Source: Hedera helix (taxonomy: Eukaryota > Streptophyta > Magnoliopsida > Apiales > Araliaceae). From it: DNA of 64,000 bases. This document shows, one piece after another, positions 48,831 through 61,824 of the stretch. Position numbers and translations under genes: made by a program. The stretch is taken from NCBI GenBank assembly GCA_947179155.2, contig OX359282.1:12672533-12736532 (forward strand). The letters run 5' to 3'. The notes under the pieces are model-generated. The model had not been told where the DNA came from. It did no database searches and worked only from the letters and a program-made list of their open reading frames with translations. Each line of letters begins with the position of its first letter. Position 1 is the first letter of the stretch.

Positions 48831-49085
48831 CGCGTCATATTAATTAACATGCGAAGTATGTTTGGATAATATATAATAAATATATATTAAGCATGCACAT
48901 ATAGAATACTATATTTTATTTGGATTGATTATGGACTTTTATTCTAGTTTGGTTTATTCGAGCCACCAAATAAACCAAATGGTCAAACCTAGGGTACAAG
49001 AATAAATACATAAATGTAACTGTTACATTTAACTCAGGCTCCACTATAATCAGGTCTTCATGGGCTCCTTGCTCTTTAGCTATAA
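48426..49085 (-). mobile_element. Copia element E, internal segment between B3 and A3
   Basis: Continues element E after B3. It shares the short phrase CCTTRTGTGACACAACAAA with 35100-35300, i.e. degenerate internal repeats of the element's untranslated leader or early gag. It includes an (AT)n run at 48772-48825. No readable domain. Confidence 0.65.
48772..48825. repeat. (AT)n microsatellite
   Basis: About 27 AT units. Confidence 0.95.
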
Positions 49086-49496
49086 TGTAATGACCACGAA
49101 TTTCATTAGTCATTGTAAATATACTTAATAAATATTTAGCAATGAATTTAAATTTTTCTCATTAATTAATTGTGCATTAGATAATTAAATAAATGTACTT
49201 ATGTGCTTGTATATTTATTTAAAGAATTAAAGCAAAGTGTATAATTAATTAAAGCAAATCTAATTGGATTATATTTTATATCCAAATAAGTTGATAAACT
49301 AGGTAAAAGATATTAACCTAGTAGCCCATGTAATTAATTAAACAAGCCCAATGCTTGATTTAATTAAATGTAACCTAGACTATTTAATATAAGCCCAATG
49401 TGTTATTTAAATTGAGCCCAAACAATTTAATTGAATGAGCCCAATAGAAGTTATTACCAAGCCCAATGTGAAGTCCAATAAGGGTCAAACTTTGGT

Positions 49497-49529
<33 letters not shown>

Positions 49530-49789
49530 TGTATATATGCACATTTTTGCATTAAAAATAAAGGAAACATGGCTTGGATAATCCAATTTGCTGAATTCTT
49601 GGGGGCCCCACATGGATAACTTGACTTCTTAGATTGCTTGGAAATCCATCCATGTCATATAGTGGTTGAACAACCCTAGTCATTCCATGAGTCAATCAAA
49701 TGGTCATTCAATCAAATAGTAAGCATGATTAGCAATTAAATTGACCAACATGGGTGAATTAGTGAGTTAATGGTGTGTTAGTGGTTGGC

Positions 49790-49797
49790 TATAAAAG
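49790..49797 (+). promoter_or_regulatory. TATA box of LTR A3
   Basis: TATAAAAG preceded by GGC, at the position of the TATA box in A1 and A2. Confidence 0.6.
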
Positions 49798-50865
49798 AAA
49801 CACTCCACACTTGTTCAATGTTTGTTAGTTCATTTGAAGTTGCTAGAAAGAAAAAGAGAGAGAGCATTTGAGAGCAAAACACCTAAGTGTTGAGAGAAAA
49901 AGCTAAGGAAGGTCTTGGTGGATGTCCTCAAGCTACACAACTTACTTTGGTAGAAGGAGAAGAAGAGCATCCAAGACCTCAAGGTTTAAAAGTGCTCTCA
50001 ACTTCATCTTATTTCATTTTTGTAGTCTAGAAAGCTTTTGATCGGTTAAAATTAGTTTCTAACCGATCAAAACTCGTTTTGACGATCTAGATGTATTTAA
50101 CTATGTAATATATGTATATTCATAGATCTATGTGTTTATAACATGATTTGGTAGGTTAGAAATGCATAGAAGCTAAAGAAATATGTGTAACACAATTTTA
50201 CCGGTAAACCCTAACCATGCATGCTATGTTTGATGTTGTATTTTGAAATGTACAAATCCAAAAATGGATTTTTATGGCTAGAAAGCTAGATCTATGAGTT
50301 TTAAAGATAAAACCTTTTGGAAGTTTTCAAAAATAATGAATAACAAAGAAATGATGGCTTTTACCGCAAATGATGTTGATTTTAAAACCCTAGGTTGCCT
50401 TTAGAGCCATTTTGAGTCTAGTTACGTTTGGAATTTGGATTTGTGTTCTAAAGAGAAATTGTAGAGGGGGAAATTATGATGATAATGGACTCAAGAATCA
50501 CCCCAAAATGTTTTCGTATGAAGAAGTTATGGCTGTCGGAGCGTCGGAGGGTCGAGCAGTCAAACAGTTGACTTTCGGACAAAACGGCTGACGCAGCCGC
50601 GTCAGGAGTGACGCAGCTGAGTCAGAACAATCTGTTAAGCAGATTTTTGGTGCTCCGGGTCGGGTCGGCTCGGTCCGGGTCGGGTCGGGTCGATCCGGGT
50701 CAAGTTTTCTTTGAAAAATTAAGTTGAAATAGGTGTAAAATGAATATATTTGGGTATTAAACCAATTTATATGGAGTCTATTTGTAAATCAATGCTATCT
50801 AATGTTTAAATTAAATACTAAGGTTAACCCAATTTAAAAGTTAACTTTTGGTATTATTTAAAGAG

Positions 50866-51600
50866 GATTAAAATATTACTACATGGTTAATAATATTAAT
50901 AAGTAATTAAATATTATGAAATGATTAATAATATTAGATAATGATTTAAAATATTATTAGATGATTAATAATATTAATAAGATAATAAAATATTATTAAA
51001 TGATTAATAATATTGGATATTAAATAAAATATTATTAAATAATTAATAATATTAGATAATGTTTAAAATATTATTAGATGATTAATAATATTAATAAGAT
51101 AATAAAATATTATTAAATGATTAATAATATTGGATATTAAATAAAATATTATTAAATAATTAATAATATTAGATAATGTTTAAAATATTATTAAATGGTT
51201 AATAATATTAATGAGGTAATAAAATATTATTAAATGATTAATAATATTAGATAATTAATAAAATATTATTAAATAATTAATAATATTAGATAATGATTTA
51301 AAATATTATTAAAGGATTAATAATATTATGAGGTGAATAAAATATTATTAAATAATTAATAATATTATAAGGACAATAAAATGTTATTAATGGATTAATA
51401 ATGTTAAGTGATTGATAGAATATTATTAAAAGATTAATAATATTAGAAGACTAATAATGTATTATTAAACGATTAATAATACTACAAGACTAATAAAATA
51501 TTATTAAATTGTTAATAATATTATATAAGTGTATGAACTATATTAAATAATTAATATAGGTTCTTTGTGTTTGAAATATTATCAAGTAATTAATGATAAT
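50866..51600. repeat. Array of AT palindromes in LTR A3
   Basis: About 18 units on AATATTATTAA...TTAATAATATT. A block of about 115 bp (around 50943-51060) is repeated almost exactly at 51059-51177, showing higher-order duplication inside the array. Confidence 0.85.
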
Positions 51601-52758
51601 GTTTCCTATGTGATTATATACCCATAATTATATAATTATGTGGTTCGTAAGAGTTATAAAGGTCATTATACTAATGTGTATATGATACTAATTTAAGATC
51701 AAACTGATTTAATTGTTAGGTCCGTTCAAGAATTATTAAATTAAGTTGGTTAGCCGTAGACGACGCACGAGGCAAGTCTTCTACCCTTAACTTGTACTTA
51801 TTGTTGCAATTATTATTCAACTTTAATTACTTTGAGCAATGCAATTATTGTTGAGCAAGTATCTACACTCGTAGATATTTGACAGATCTTTGAGTGAATT
51901 AATTATCGAAAATTACTTCACATCGTTATTTATTATTGTATTCACACATAGTGCTTTTGCAAACTGTTTAAAAACGTCTAAGCTAATTGTTTCGGCTAGA
52001 CAAATGCATGTTAAATTCATTTAGTTGAATATTATAAAAGCTTATCCAAACCATTGGCTGGTGCGGATTCTTACAGTAAGACTGAGATAGAACAACCCTA
52101 GTTAAAGGGGATTTTTATTTGTCGGAGACCCGACAGCGCGCAAGAAAACTAAATGTGATGCATATACATAGGACATGAGAGGACTGATCCCCTCAAGTGT
52201 CCCGTTATTTTAACAAGGAGTCAGACATTGTATGTCTGTTCTACCTTAGTAGCAGTTCATGGTCATTAAAGACCACTCAGCAGTAAAGAGTCAATTCCTT
52301 CTTTTATTGAACATTGATTCTTGTTATCTTTCACAATTGTTATTGTTGAAACCTTGAAGTTATTTCTCTTCATCATGATACATCGTATGATTGTTGTTTA
52401 TAAACTTGCTGAGCCATTTAGTTGCTCATTCTTGCTATATCATGACTTTATTTCAGCCAATCCCGAAAGCTCTAAATCGGATAAAGGCAAGGGGAAAGCG
52501 AATGTTTAATTTTAGTAGTTGCATGCTAGTTTAGCTGTTATGTAATTACTGTTGTAAATCTTTTGTATTTCCCTTAAGATATGTAATGTTTAGGATTAAG
52601 GTAATAGACCTTGGGAAGTGTAGCCTTTTGATTAAGGAACCTTTTGTATTATTCCGCGAAGTTTGAATACAATTTATGTATTTCATTATTGTTTAGTATT
52701 GTACAGTGAGAACCAAACCCGAGGTTAAAGAACCCGGATTTGGGGTCGTCACATATAA

Positions 52759-53049
52759 TTCTTCAAAATAATTCTAACTAATCATATTATAAATTATTTT
52801 TATAAAATAGAAACCTTGATCTGTAGTCAATGGAAAGTACATAAGAGGGAGAAAGAATTTTACTTCAGAAAAATTAGAAAAAGATGAGGTACGCAGACTC
52901 CATTTATTAAAATTCATTCATTCAATGCATCCACATAAAATAAATCCAATCATATTGGTCAATAGTCCATAATCAATCTCATTTATTATCATATATATCA
53001 ACATATATATTAATAAATAATATTCATCTCATGAATTAATTAAAACATT

Positions 53050-53089
<40 letters not shown>

Positions 53090-53645
53090 ATATTATTTAG
53101 TAGGCAATTTAAAGTTGCATGAAACCCAATTTCATGTTTAAAATAAACCTTTAATTTTAATTATAAATCATGTAAAAATAATCTATTTATGTTTAATATA
53201 TTTTGTAATTTTTTGGATTTTTTAAAATTATCCAAAACAAACTATTTATTTTTTAATTAAAAAAACTGCTCAAAAATACAAAAAAAAAAAAAAAAAAAAA
53301 ATTAAAAAACCAAAAAATTTTTATTCAAGAAAATGCGCACCTGCCCAACACCCACGCAATGCGCGCAAAATCCAGCTTTCGCGCAATGTGCGCCTGTGCC
53401 TATCTGCGCCATGTGCGCATGCTACTGTTTTTGTGCAATGCGCGCGCCGGAACTATAGCAGTTCGTGGAAAATAAAAAAAAATAAAAAATAAAAAACTTT
53501 TTTTTTCTTTTCTTTTCAAAACACGATTTTTGCAATTGATTTTCAATACCTATGATTCTATAAAATAAATTATGCCCAATAAATTGTTCTAAACACATAC
53601 ACATATATATTTGAAATTAAAATAATTAATAATTCGCATAAGTTT
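52759..53645 (-). mobile_element. Copia element E, leader segment next to the primer-binding site
   Basis: Non-coding 5' internal region, with an (AT)n run (53052-53088), an A run (53277-53300) and a GC-rich island (53335-53460) containing CACGCAATGCGCGC, CGCGCAATGTGCGC and GTGCAATGCGCGCG. The island would lie in the transcript about 200-300 bases after the primer-binding site. Confidence 0.7.
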
Positions 53646-53646
53646 G

Positions 53647-53660
53647 GCTCTTGATGCCAC
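53647..53660 (-). other. Primer-binding site of Copia element E
   Basis: Minus strand GTGGCATCAAGAGCC, one or two changes from the initiator-methionine site TGGTATCAGAGCC, directly after the LTR end ATTAACA. Confidence 0.7.
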
Positions 53661-53661
53661 T

Positions 53662-54414
53662 GTTAATTTGTAAAAATATGGCATACATATAATCAAATTA
53701 TATAAGTGCGACGAAAGCAAGAAAAATCATATTTTAAATTTTTTCTACAAATCAATAGCCAAGATCTTTCTTATGCGACTATTATTAATTGAGGAGGGTT
53801 AAAAGATTCATATCTTTGTAGAACTAAGTTTCCACGGGTACAAGTTCAATTCCCTTTAATCTTTCGCGTTCTACTTCAAATTCACCGATTAGATTTCACG
53901 GATCAATGTTAACTCACCAAGTGTGAAGCCTCTAAAGGTGATCTACTAAGAGATCTATATTAAAAAAGTGAATATTGGTTTCTTCAAACCATGGGTGGCT
54001 AGCCCTAACTCTCTCTCTCTCTCTCTAACTCCTTAGATGTAGAGAATTATGAAGTACTCTCTCTATTCTTGTGCAAGAGTGTGTAACCTTGATTATGAGG
54101 TCAATCATCCTCTTCATAAGAGCAAGCATAGTATGTACCAATCTATCTAGATCTACTAATTCCCTTTTTAGTGATCCAACGATTAGGAATAATTTTAGTT
54201 TTGAGCTATCTTGAATTTATATCTCATTGGCATGATCATCATCATGGTTTTAAAAGCATTGTTCGAAAACTATGGGTTTATCCATTCAATTAATTTATCT
54301 AATTAATCATGAATAAATAAATGTTTTGATACTTTTTTATTAATAAACGAATAAGATTACAAAGTATATGTTTATCACATAAAATGTGATTAGTTTAAGG
54401 GCATACTATTTTCA
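53662..54414 (-). mobile_element. 5' LTR of Copia element E, internally deleted
   Basis: 753 bp against 1956 bp in the 3' LTR. It aligns with 29591-30029 and 31231-31546; the middle 1.2 kb, with the TATA box and the (TAA)n run, is missing. Both break points carry ATGA in the intact copy, one of which is kept, so the deletion looks microhomology-mediated. The element has therefore lost its own promoter. Confidence 0.8.
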
Positions 54415-55344
54415 AATAGGGTTTTAAATTGAGAGTAATTAATAGCCAGTATAACTAATGATTATGTCAGTCTCATACATAATTGTAGGTTGATCGAAAG
54501 ACGCAAAACTAGCATAAGACGAATAACCTTACTAGGCAAGTTTTTTAGTATTATGTGATGTACTTGCGAACTTGTTACTATATGTATAAATCGTTATTGG
54601 ATGCGCGAATTGATTTTAAATATGCCTTTGTGTAGTCATATAATATGAATCGCTGATATACAATTGATGCTATGAATTTCAGTATGTTATATGGATTATA
54701 TAACTTGGAAAAATTGAGATGCATTGTTAGCATGAAGTAACTAGATAAATGCAAATCACAAGAAGCATGATGTATATATAAAATGCAAAGCATGATTTAA
54801 ATATGAACTAAGTGTTATGTGATATCTATTAGACTTGCTGAGTCGACGTGTTCACTGTTGCTTAAAACAAACATTTTCAGAGAAGTAAGGGAAACGCAAA
54901 GTCTCGATAAAGACAAACGATTGGATTTGACTTAAAGTCGTTTGAGTTAATTTTTGTAATAAACCTTATTATAAACATCTTTGTGGTATTTGGTTGTGAC
55001 CCTATAAGGGGTATGTTTATTGTAATTATTGAAGGTTAGCAAACATGTAAGTGTTAGTATAACTGTTATATATACTAGACATTTGTAGTATTGCAAGACA
55101 CAGATGATTAAGGAAAATTTGTAAAAGAAGAAATCTATATCGTTTATGAGATTGAGATGTAATAAGAAATTATAAATATTGCTATTCTGAGACAAATGAC
55201 TAAAGAATTATTTGTAATTAAAAGTTTAAATTTATTGAGTTTTTAGCACCATTTTATTATGTAATGTTGTGGATTTTATGTGATGGTTTTACATTAACGT
55301 ACAAGGTCCCCTGTAGTAAGTACAAGGATTATCGGGGCGTGACA
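54415..55344 (+). mobile_element. LTR H, right segment
   Basis: Continues LTR H after Copia element E and ends TTATCGGGGCGTGACA at 55344. It has the family phrase CTTGCTGAGTCGACGTGTTCA (about 54834) followed by a CATTTTCAG splice-like site. The expected target duplication after it (ATAAC) could not be matched because the start of H is lost. Confidence 0.7.
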
Positions 55345-56560
55345 ATAACCCATAGATCTAGGTATCATATCCATAGATCTTTAAAAATAGTGCAACACAT
55401 TAAGTTACTTATTTGAAAATCACATCCAAACCTAGGGTTTTGGAACTTTAAAAAATCATCTTTTAATTTCGTAACTCTTTATACAAAAATATGTGATATA
55501 ATCACATCATTTTAGGTTTTATCATCTCACCACAGGTAACGATGAGTTGTCTCCACATCCTGGGTTACCGCGACATGTTGATAAAACAAAAAAAATTATT
55601 TGTCATTTCAAAGGCACACAATTGCGGATTTGGCACAATTTTAAGAATTTTAAAGTATAGCATTGCTACAAGATTTAGAATATCCTAAAACCTCAAACGT
55701 CTCTAATTTTTTTCTCCGCATCTTTTTTTAGCGTAATAACTCTATTAATTCTCAATCCTATTAATGTCCTCTAATCAAGGAGAACAATTAAATCTCTATT
55801 TATGACCCTTTTCAAGTCTATACTCCCCATTGTTCATTAAACTTACCACACATCATGAGTTTAGGAACGTACCACAAGATTACGAGTTTAGGAACTTGTC
55901 ATAGCAATATGTAGTCTAAGAACATATCAAGGACTATCCATATGCTGAGGGGTTCAAAAATATACCATACGATTATGAGTCACGAACTTATCATAAGTAT
56001 AAGTTTTAAGAACGCACACCCAAGCTTAACATTCTCTAAGTATCAAATATACACATGAGAAAAGAATCACCTTCTCATCATATATATAACAAATAGTGCG
56101 ACACAAGATCTCAACGGTTATCGTTATAGGAAGATAAGTGGTTGTAAAACCAAGCACAATCCCTTACCCATACAAAGGAATATTCAACTCAGCTACTAAC
56201 ACGAGTCCTTAATTAAAAATCAACAAACCTCTAACTTTTTCTTAACTTAATATGAATTCTCTTGATCCATATTTTAACACATATAACTCATTACGAGTTC
56301 ATCGTTTTAGATCCTTTCATGATCTTATTAGCATTTTCTTTTCGCTCCTCAAAATCTTATTATAAGATAACTTCTATCATTTCTTTGATATTCTTCTTCA
56401 GATCTGCTTATATATATTTTAACTTATTCCTTACTTAAGAATTTTTCAAATTCATCTTTTATCAATTAAACTTAATATAAGTTTATTCCTATACTATTTT
56501 ACTTATCTTCTCTTATGGTTATAGCCTAAGACACTCTTACATAAGATTTTTAACTTATCA
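55345..56560 (-). mobile_element. Remnant internal region and 3' LTR piece of element F
   Basis: 55345-55700 resembles the middle of an A/H-type LTR on the minus strand (paired AGATCTATG phrases). 55845-56015 holds degenerate repeats of 35-45 bp around GAGTTTAGGAAC. The rest up to the primer-binding site is AT-rich with no readable domain. Most of F's internal region has been deleted. Confidence 0.5.
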
Positions 56561-56572
56561 GCTCTGATACCA
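56561..56572 (-). other. Primer-binding site of element F
   Basis: Minus strand TGGTATCAGAGC, the initiator-methionine type, three bases inside the LTR end. It shows that the GGGTCGTCACA-like end of A/F/H LTRs is the 3' end. Confidence 0.85.
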
Positions 56573-58143
56573 ACGTGTAACGCCCTTAAATTCGGGTCTC
56601 TTGAACCTCGGGTTTGGTGCGTCACGGTACTACCTCTTTCTTAACATCCACAATATTTATCAACATTATACATGATAATAACTCATTTATTTAAAACTTT
56701 TAACATTTTGTTATTCCCAAAATCACAATCTTTATATTGCTCTATTACAACTCTAAATCATATACATTTTGATTCAACACTTAATCTTTACTATATTATT
56801 CTAATTGTATAAGTTTACAGTTATAAAATGTAAAGTATACAACTCATTTTTTGTAATGAATTTCTTTTATTTATTTTCTCAAATTTTAATACAACTTAAT
56901 TTATTTCTTTACAATAATAATGAGTAATTATATATCACAATCCAAAATTCGTGATTTCTCTACATACATCGTATAGAATTATCCCAATCAGACTTTGTAA
57001 CATTTACAAATCATTTATCATAGCTAAACATTTTATACACGCTTCTCAGTTCCAAATATTAAGACAATTTACATTGAATGTCTTTTTAACATCATTCCAC
57101 TATCCTTCTTCTATTAACCCAGTATATGTTGGGATTTCTTCATTATCTATAAAATTTTAGTTTGCAAGAGTGAACACAATGGCTCAGCAAGTATAACAGT
57201 TATCACCTAACACATAGTTCATACAACATGCATGCTTAGAAATAAATTCATGTATGACATTTTATACACGTTTCTCAGTTCTTATAACCACATTTAAATC
57301 GGGTTTTATAACTTATATCAAATCATGCTTCACAGTTTGTACATACATCATGTTTTTCACGTACTTCATAAATAATCATACTCATTGATTTCGCATAACA
57401 CATATCACGTCAATACAACTTCATATAAACAATTTAATATCACATTTTGGCATAATAATACACATAACAACAAGCTCTAAAAAACATGCCTGATAAGTTT
57501 ATCCAGTATACGCTAACATTTTTCATCATTTTCTCACCATATATTCCATTCTTTGCACAACCTATATAATTATTAAGTGTGCATATTAATTAGTCACTAT
57601 TTGACAACAAAAATTAGTTTCACGCACTTAAGTACTCATTTCATACTTTAATTTAGCTTATTTTTTAAAGAAAAATCAACCCAAACCATCCTGGATCTAA
57701 CTCGACTTGAACCGGTCCGACCCGGACATTTTTGGAAAAAGTTTAAAATTCTGACAATAGGGTCTAGCGTTGCGGTGCTAGGCCAAATTCCAAAAATCTA
57801 AATTTTTGGACTGCTCAACCCTCATTTTCTTGAACAGCCATAAAGTCTTTGTTTCCTAACCTTTTTAGATGATTATTAAGTCAATTCTCATCATGATTTT
57901 CCCCTCTATAACTTCTCCTTATATCACAAATCCAAATTTCAAATGGATGTTAACTCAAAATCGCTCACAAGGATAAAATGAAAACTAGTTTTATAACTCA
58001 TTGATTCGATTACTTCAAACTTGTTGCCACGAGCATTACTTTGCTTGATCATCATCTTCTATAACTCTATAACATACAAAATCTCTTAGGTTCATAATTT
58101 TTGAAACCATAAACTTTAAACACTTTCGAAAATCATTTGCTAC

Positions 58144-59853
58144 TGGGAAGCTGTCGCAGACACCCAAAAATAAAACCTTACTTTTGAAAAATATTAATGT
58201 AGTAGTGAAAGTAAGAGTCGAACCCACCGAGAGTGAATTGTTTTAATAAATCTAATGTTTTCAAAAATATCTAATTAAATGGGGGATTTGGAATTATTAA
58301 GTGACTAATTAAAATTCAAACAAATAAAACTAAATAATAAAGATGAGAAAAATCAGTTAAAACAAGCTTCAGTTCCTTAGTTCAGTATCCCCTTCTTTTA
58401 ATAAATAAATTAATCAAGTTATTATTATCTTTTCCTTCAATTGAAATTAATAATCCTAGATAACCGACAATCGCCAAGCTACCCGAAATCCTCCTTAATT
58501 ATAAATCTAATGCAGCAATCGCTCACAAAAGACCCTAACTATCATACAACCTAGAACTATCAGTCTAGATTTAATATAACAGTTGCATTAAAAATTAGAG
58601 AATTAGATTATTCCAAGCAACAATCTCAACATCGTGGACCATTTAACTTGTCATCTTGATAATCATAATAATATTCAAAAGTTTGTCCACAATCAAATAT
58701 TATTAATTGCTACTTATGATCAGATAAAATATCGTTTGCTTAATATCAAATCTTAATATAGCATATGACAAAAACTTAATTAATTCAACTGGCCAAATCA
58801 AATTAATCAAATAAATATCATAAAACAATTAAAACAGATTATCAAGAATAAATCTCATGCATGAAGGAATATATAATAAAACTCAATTAGAACATTAATT
58901 AAAAATAAGGTTCAACATCCCTTTGGAACTGAAAAAAATAAAATTAATCAAACATAATAAAAATAATACCTACTAGTTGAAAAACTCTCTCCAAGAAATT
59001 AGGAGAAAGAACTCCCAAAAGCTTACTATCAATAATGAGAGGTTGACCCTCTATTTATAGGCCTCTAACTTGTCCAAATCCTAATAGGATTTATAAATAA
59101 AAATAAAAGAAAAAGAAAAATAATTATTATCCTAACCCTAATTGGAATTAAAATCCAATTTGGAATCAAAAAGTAGCAAAAATCCCAAAAAATCTCGTTT
59201 TGCTCCAATTCTGCCCAGCCAAACAGCCCTTAAGACCGGCAGTTGACCAAGTCAACGCGTTTAACGCGTCCGCTGACGTCAGCTTCCTAGCCGCGCATTG
59301 CGCGGTTTTTTTATTTTTTCCGTAACCTTCAACAAAACGACGTCGTTTCCATCCGGTGCTGATTCAAAATTCTTGCGCGCATTGCGCGGTCGCTGTTCCG
59401 TTCACGCCAAAACGGCGTCGTTTCCATTCCTGCTCTGCAAAGTCTTCCGCGCAATGCGCGGAAGTATTTTTTCGGAAATTACCAAATTGCCATCAGTGCT
59501 GGATAATTACAGTTTTGCCATCAGACTTTTGCGAATTTTTTAGATTTGCCCCCAAACTTTATTTTTCCTACAAAATAAAATATAAAAATAAATAAAAATA
59601 ATATAAAAATACTAAAAATCCTAAAAACACATAATAATAAATAAAACACCTAAAATACTAAAAATAAATAAAAACACATAAATAAAAAGAAATATAAAAA
59701 TAGTATAAAATTACCTAAATTAACATAAATTAACTAAAATCCTATAATACCTATTAAAACCAAAATATGCTAAATAATTAAACATTTAAGCACACAATAA
59801 ATATAAAAACTAAGTATTAGGGCATAAAAATATCGTATAATTTAGTCCTATCA
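58144..59853 (-). mobile_element. Solo LTR G (Athila/Tat-like)
   Basis: Minus-strand start TGATAGGACTAAATTATACG and end ACAGCTTCCCA, 1710 bp, with exact duplications GCTAC at 58139-58143 and 59854-59858. TATA box (TATAAATAG) at 59051-59059 minus. The start resembles D-type LTRs. Its leader holds a GC dyad island at 59285-59465 with three CGCGCATTGCGCG-type motifs and two AAAACGRCGTCGTTT motifs, then the degenerate AAATTACC/TTTGCC repeats also known from family B. Confidence 0.9.
59285..59465. repeat. GC-rich dyad island in solo LTR G
   Basis: CCGCGCATTGCGCGG at 59291-59305, AAAACGACGTCGTTT at 59334-59348, GCGCGCATTGCGCGG at 59375-59389, AAAACGGCGTCGTTT at 59409-59423 and CCGCGCAATGCGCGG at 59447-59461. 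The two motif types alternate strictly. Confidence 0.9.
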
Positions 59854-60041
59854 GCTACATTAAAACTATTATCGAAAATACTAGTTTTCAACATCACATA
59901 CTCTTCTTTCAAAAATCATGACAAATCCATTTTAACTCTTTTTTTATTCATAATAAATAAAAGGTTAAATTTTGAAATTTACACAATAATAATTGAGTTA
60001 AGGTTCAGAAGAACTTGCCTGTTTCGCTATTAATGGATAAG

Positions 60042-61690
60042 TGAATTTTATACCTATGTATTGACTATCTTTTACCTTAATATTTTGCGAGTTCTTAAGT
60101 ATTTCATATTAGTTTTAGATGTTTTATGTTGCTTTAATGTGTTTTGATGTTATTTGTTAGGAATTGGAGTAAAGACTTGGTAGATCAAAGTTTGGAGTTG
60201 CTATATTTGCATTTTCAGCTTGGTAATTACGCAGTAGTCACTTCAGGCCTGATTTTGACCTTTATCCAGAAGAAATTTGTCAAATCCTAAAACATAAAAG
60301 TTGTATATCTACTTCTCAGCTTTCTGAAACATTTTGAATCATCTCAATCGGACTAGAGCTACCAAAATTTTTGAATGGTGAGCGCAACTGCAGATGGGTA
60401 AGCGCAGGTGTGCCCGAGCAACATGCCAATTTAATGAAAGGGGCGCAACTGCACTCTAGCACTTCGCAGCTGCGCCAGGGATGCGACCAGACTTATTTTA
60501 GCACATTTTTGCATATTTTTGACTCTGAATTGGATTTGGGTGTCCTTCTATGCTAGAATTTGGACTTGTAACTTATAAATACACTATAAGACTCTTATTT
60601 TTAGGAGATGAGAATAGAGATTAACATAGTTAGGAGGAGATTATAATAGAGAATCAAGGTTTCTATCAAGATCTAAAGGAGGATTCACGCAAAGATTCAA
60701 GATTGAAGGAAGAATTGGAGATCGCGCTTCAAGACTAAGATCTTTTCTCTCTAAATATTTTCTTTTAATTATTGTTATTCTGGGGTGATATCTAATATTA
60801 TGAACATGTTTTCTTCTTTAGTTATGGACTAATTTTACATTAAGATTGCAATGGAACCCAATATCTAGTTTATATTAATTCTCTTCCTATTTGATTATGT
60901 AGGATTATATATGATTTATTTATCATATTTTGCACATAAAAGTGTTAATTAATTGCAACAATTAATATGTTAGTCTATATGAAGTTGACGAATGGATTAT
61001 AGAGTGGATTTAAATATTTTTGTGCTAAATATTTATGAGCGTTCATGTATTAATTAATTAATTGCATATAATTATTGGGATAATCTATATAAAATTTGAA
61101 GATGGAGTATAGATTTAGATTTGAATATGATAACATCTATTCATACAATCTAAAAGGGTTTATATGATTAGCATATAGGATAGGAATATACCTATATATC
61201 TTTTGCAGCCATAAAGAGAATCTGAGCTTAATATTCTAATTAACATATTTCCCATAGGAATATAGTGATTTAATTAATTAGAGTGTTCCTCTCTAGTTCT
61301 GTTGCCTCAGGATCAGATTTAGAAGGATTTTTTTTTATATATCATTGGAAGATGCGTATAAATACTATAAAGAATTGTCAGTTAACAATTCTATATAATT
61401 AATTAATTAAAAAGGAATTGAAGAGATTTAAATAAAGCATTGCAGAAAATTAAAATATTAAGTATTTAAAATTTGATTTAATTCTTGTTATTAATTTAGT
61501 TGTTAATTTTAATTAGATTTTACTTAATAAGTTAATTGCAATTGTTTAAATAAAGTTAATTTGATATAAAATTAGTATTTGATAATTATTATTATTTAAT
61601 TCTCCGTGGGAACAATACTCTACTTAGTAGTATATTACTTGTTGACCGTGTATACTTGCATGCTTATATTCATATAGAAAATACCCAACA
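60042..61690 (+). mobile_element. 5' LTR of D2 (Athila-like)
   Basis: Starts TGAATTTTATACC and ends ATACCCAACA; 1649 bp. TATA box TATAAATA at 60574-60581. It matches solo LTR D3. A GC-rich dyad region at 60378-60490 has GCGCAACTGCA and GCAGCTGCGCC motifs. Inserted in the LTR of F; left flank ATAAG. Confidence 0.85.
60574..60581 (+). promoter_or_regulatory. TATA box of D2 5' LTR
   Basis: TATAAATA followed about 30 bases later by a purine-rich leader. Confidence 0.65.
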
Positions 61691-61696
61691 AGTTTT

Positions 61697-61714
61697 TGGC
61701 ATCGTTGTCGGGGA
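61697..61714 (+). other. Primer-binding site of D2 (tRNA-Asp type)
   Basis: TGGCATCGTTGTCGGGGA, two transitions away from the canonical Athila site TGGCGCCGTTGCCGGGGA. It begins six bases after the LTR. Confidence 0.9.
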
Positions 61715-61824
61715 ATTAACTTAATAATTTTTACCAATATTAATTTCAATCAAATTAGTTTTAATTTAAACGTTTTTATTTTATTTTAATTTTTGTTTTA
61801 TTTTTACTTCCTTTTCAGGTTAAA

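Larger units (their letters stand above)
49086..52753 (+). mobile_element. Solo LTR A3 (Gypsy-type, family A)
   Basis: Starts TGTAATGACCACGAATTTC and ends GGGGTCGTCACA, with exact 5-bp duplications TATAA at 49081-49085 and 52754-52758. It is visibly the closest relative of A2, sharing long identical stretches, so both are younger than A1. TATA box at 49790, GC dyad block at 50586-50700, palindrome array at 50866-51600, and the TTTCAGCCAATCCCG splice-like site at about 52450. Inserted in Copia element E. Confidence 0.95.
56576..60041 (-). mobile_element. 5' LTR of element F, split by G and cut by D2
   Basis: Begins at the plus strand with TGTAACGCCCTTAAATTCGG, the reverse of an A/H-like 3' end (CCGAATTTAAGGGCGTTACA). 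Segments 56576-58143 and 59859-60041 are F; they include the GGCTCAGCAAGTATAACAG phrase (reverse of CTTGCTGAGCC) and a GC dyad near 57760-57780. The LTR continues beyond D2, outside the window. Confidence 0.7.
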
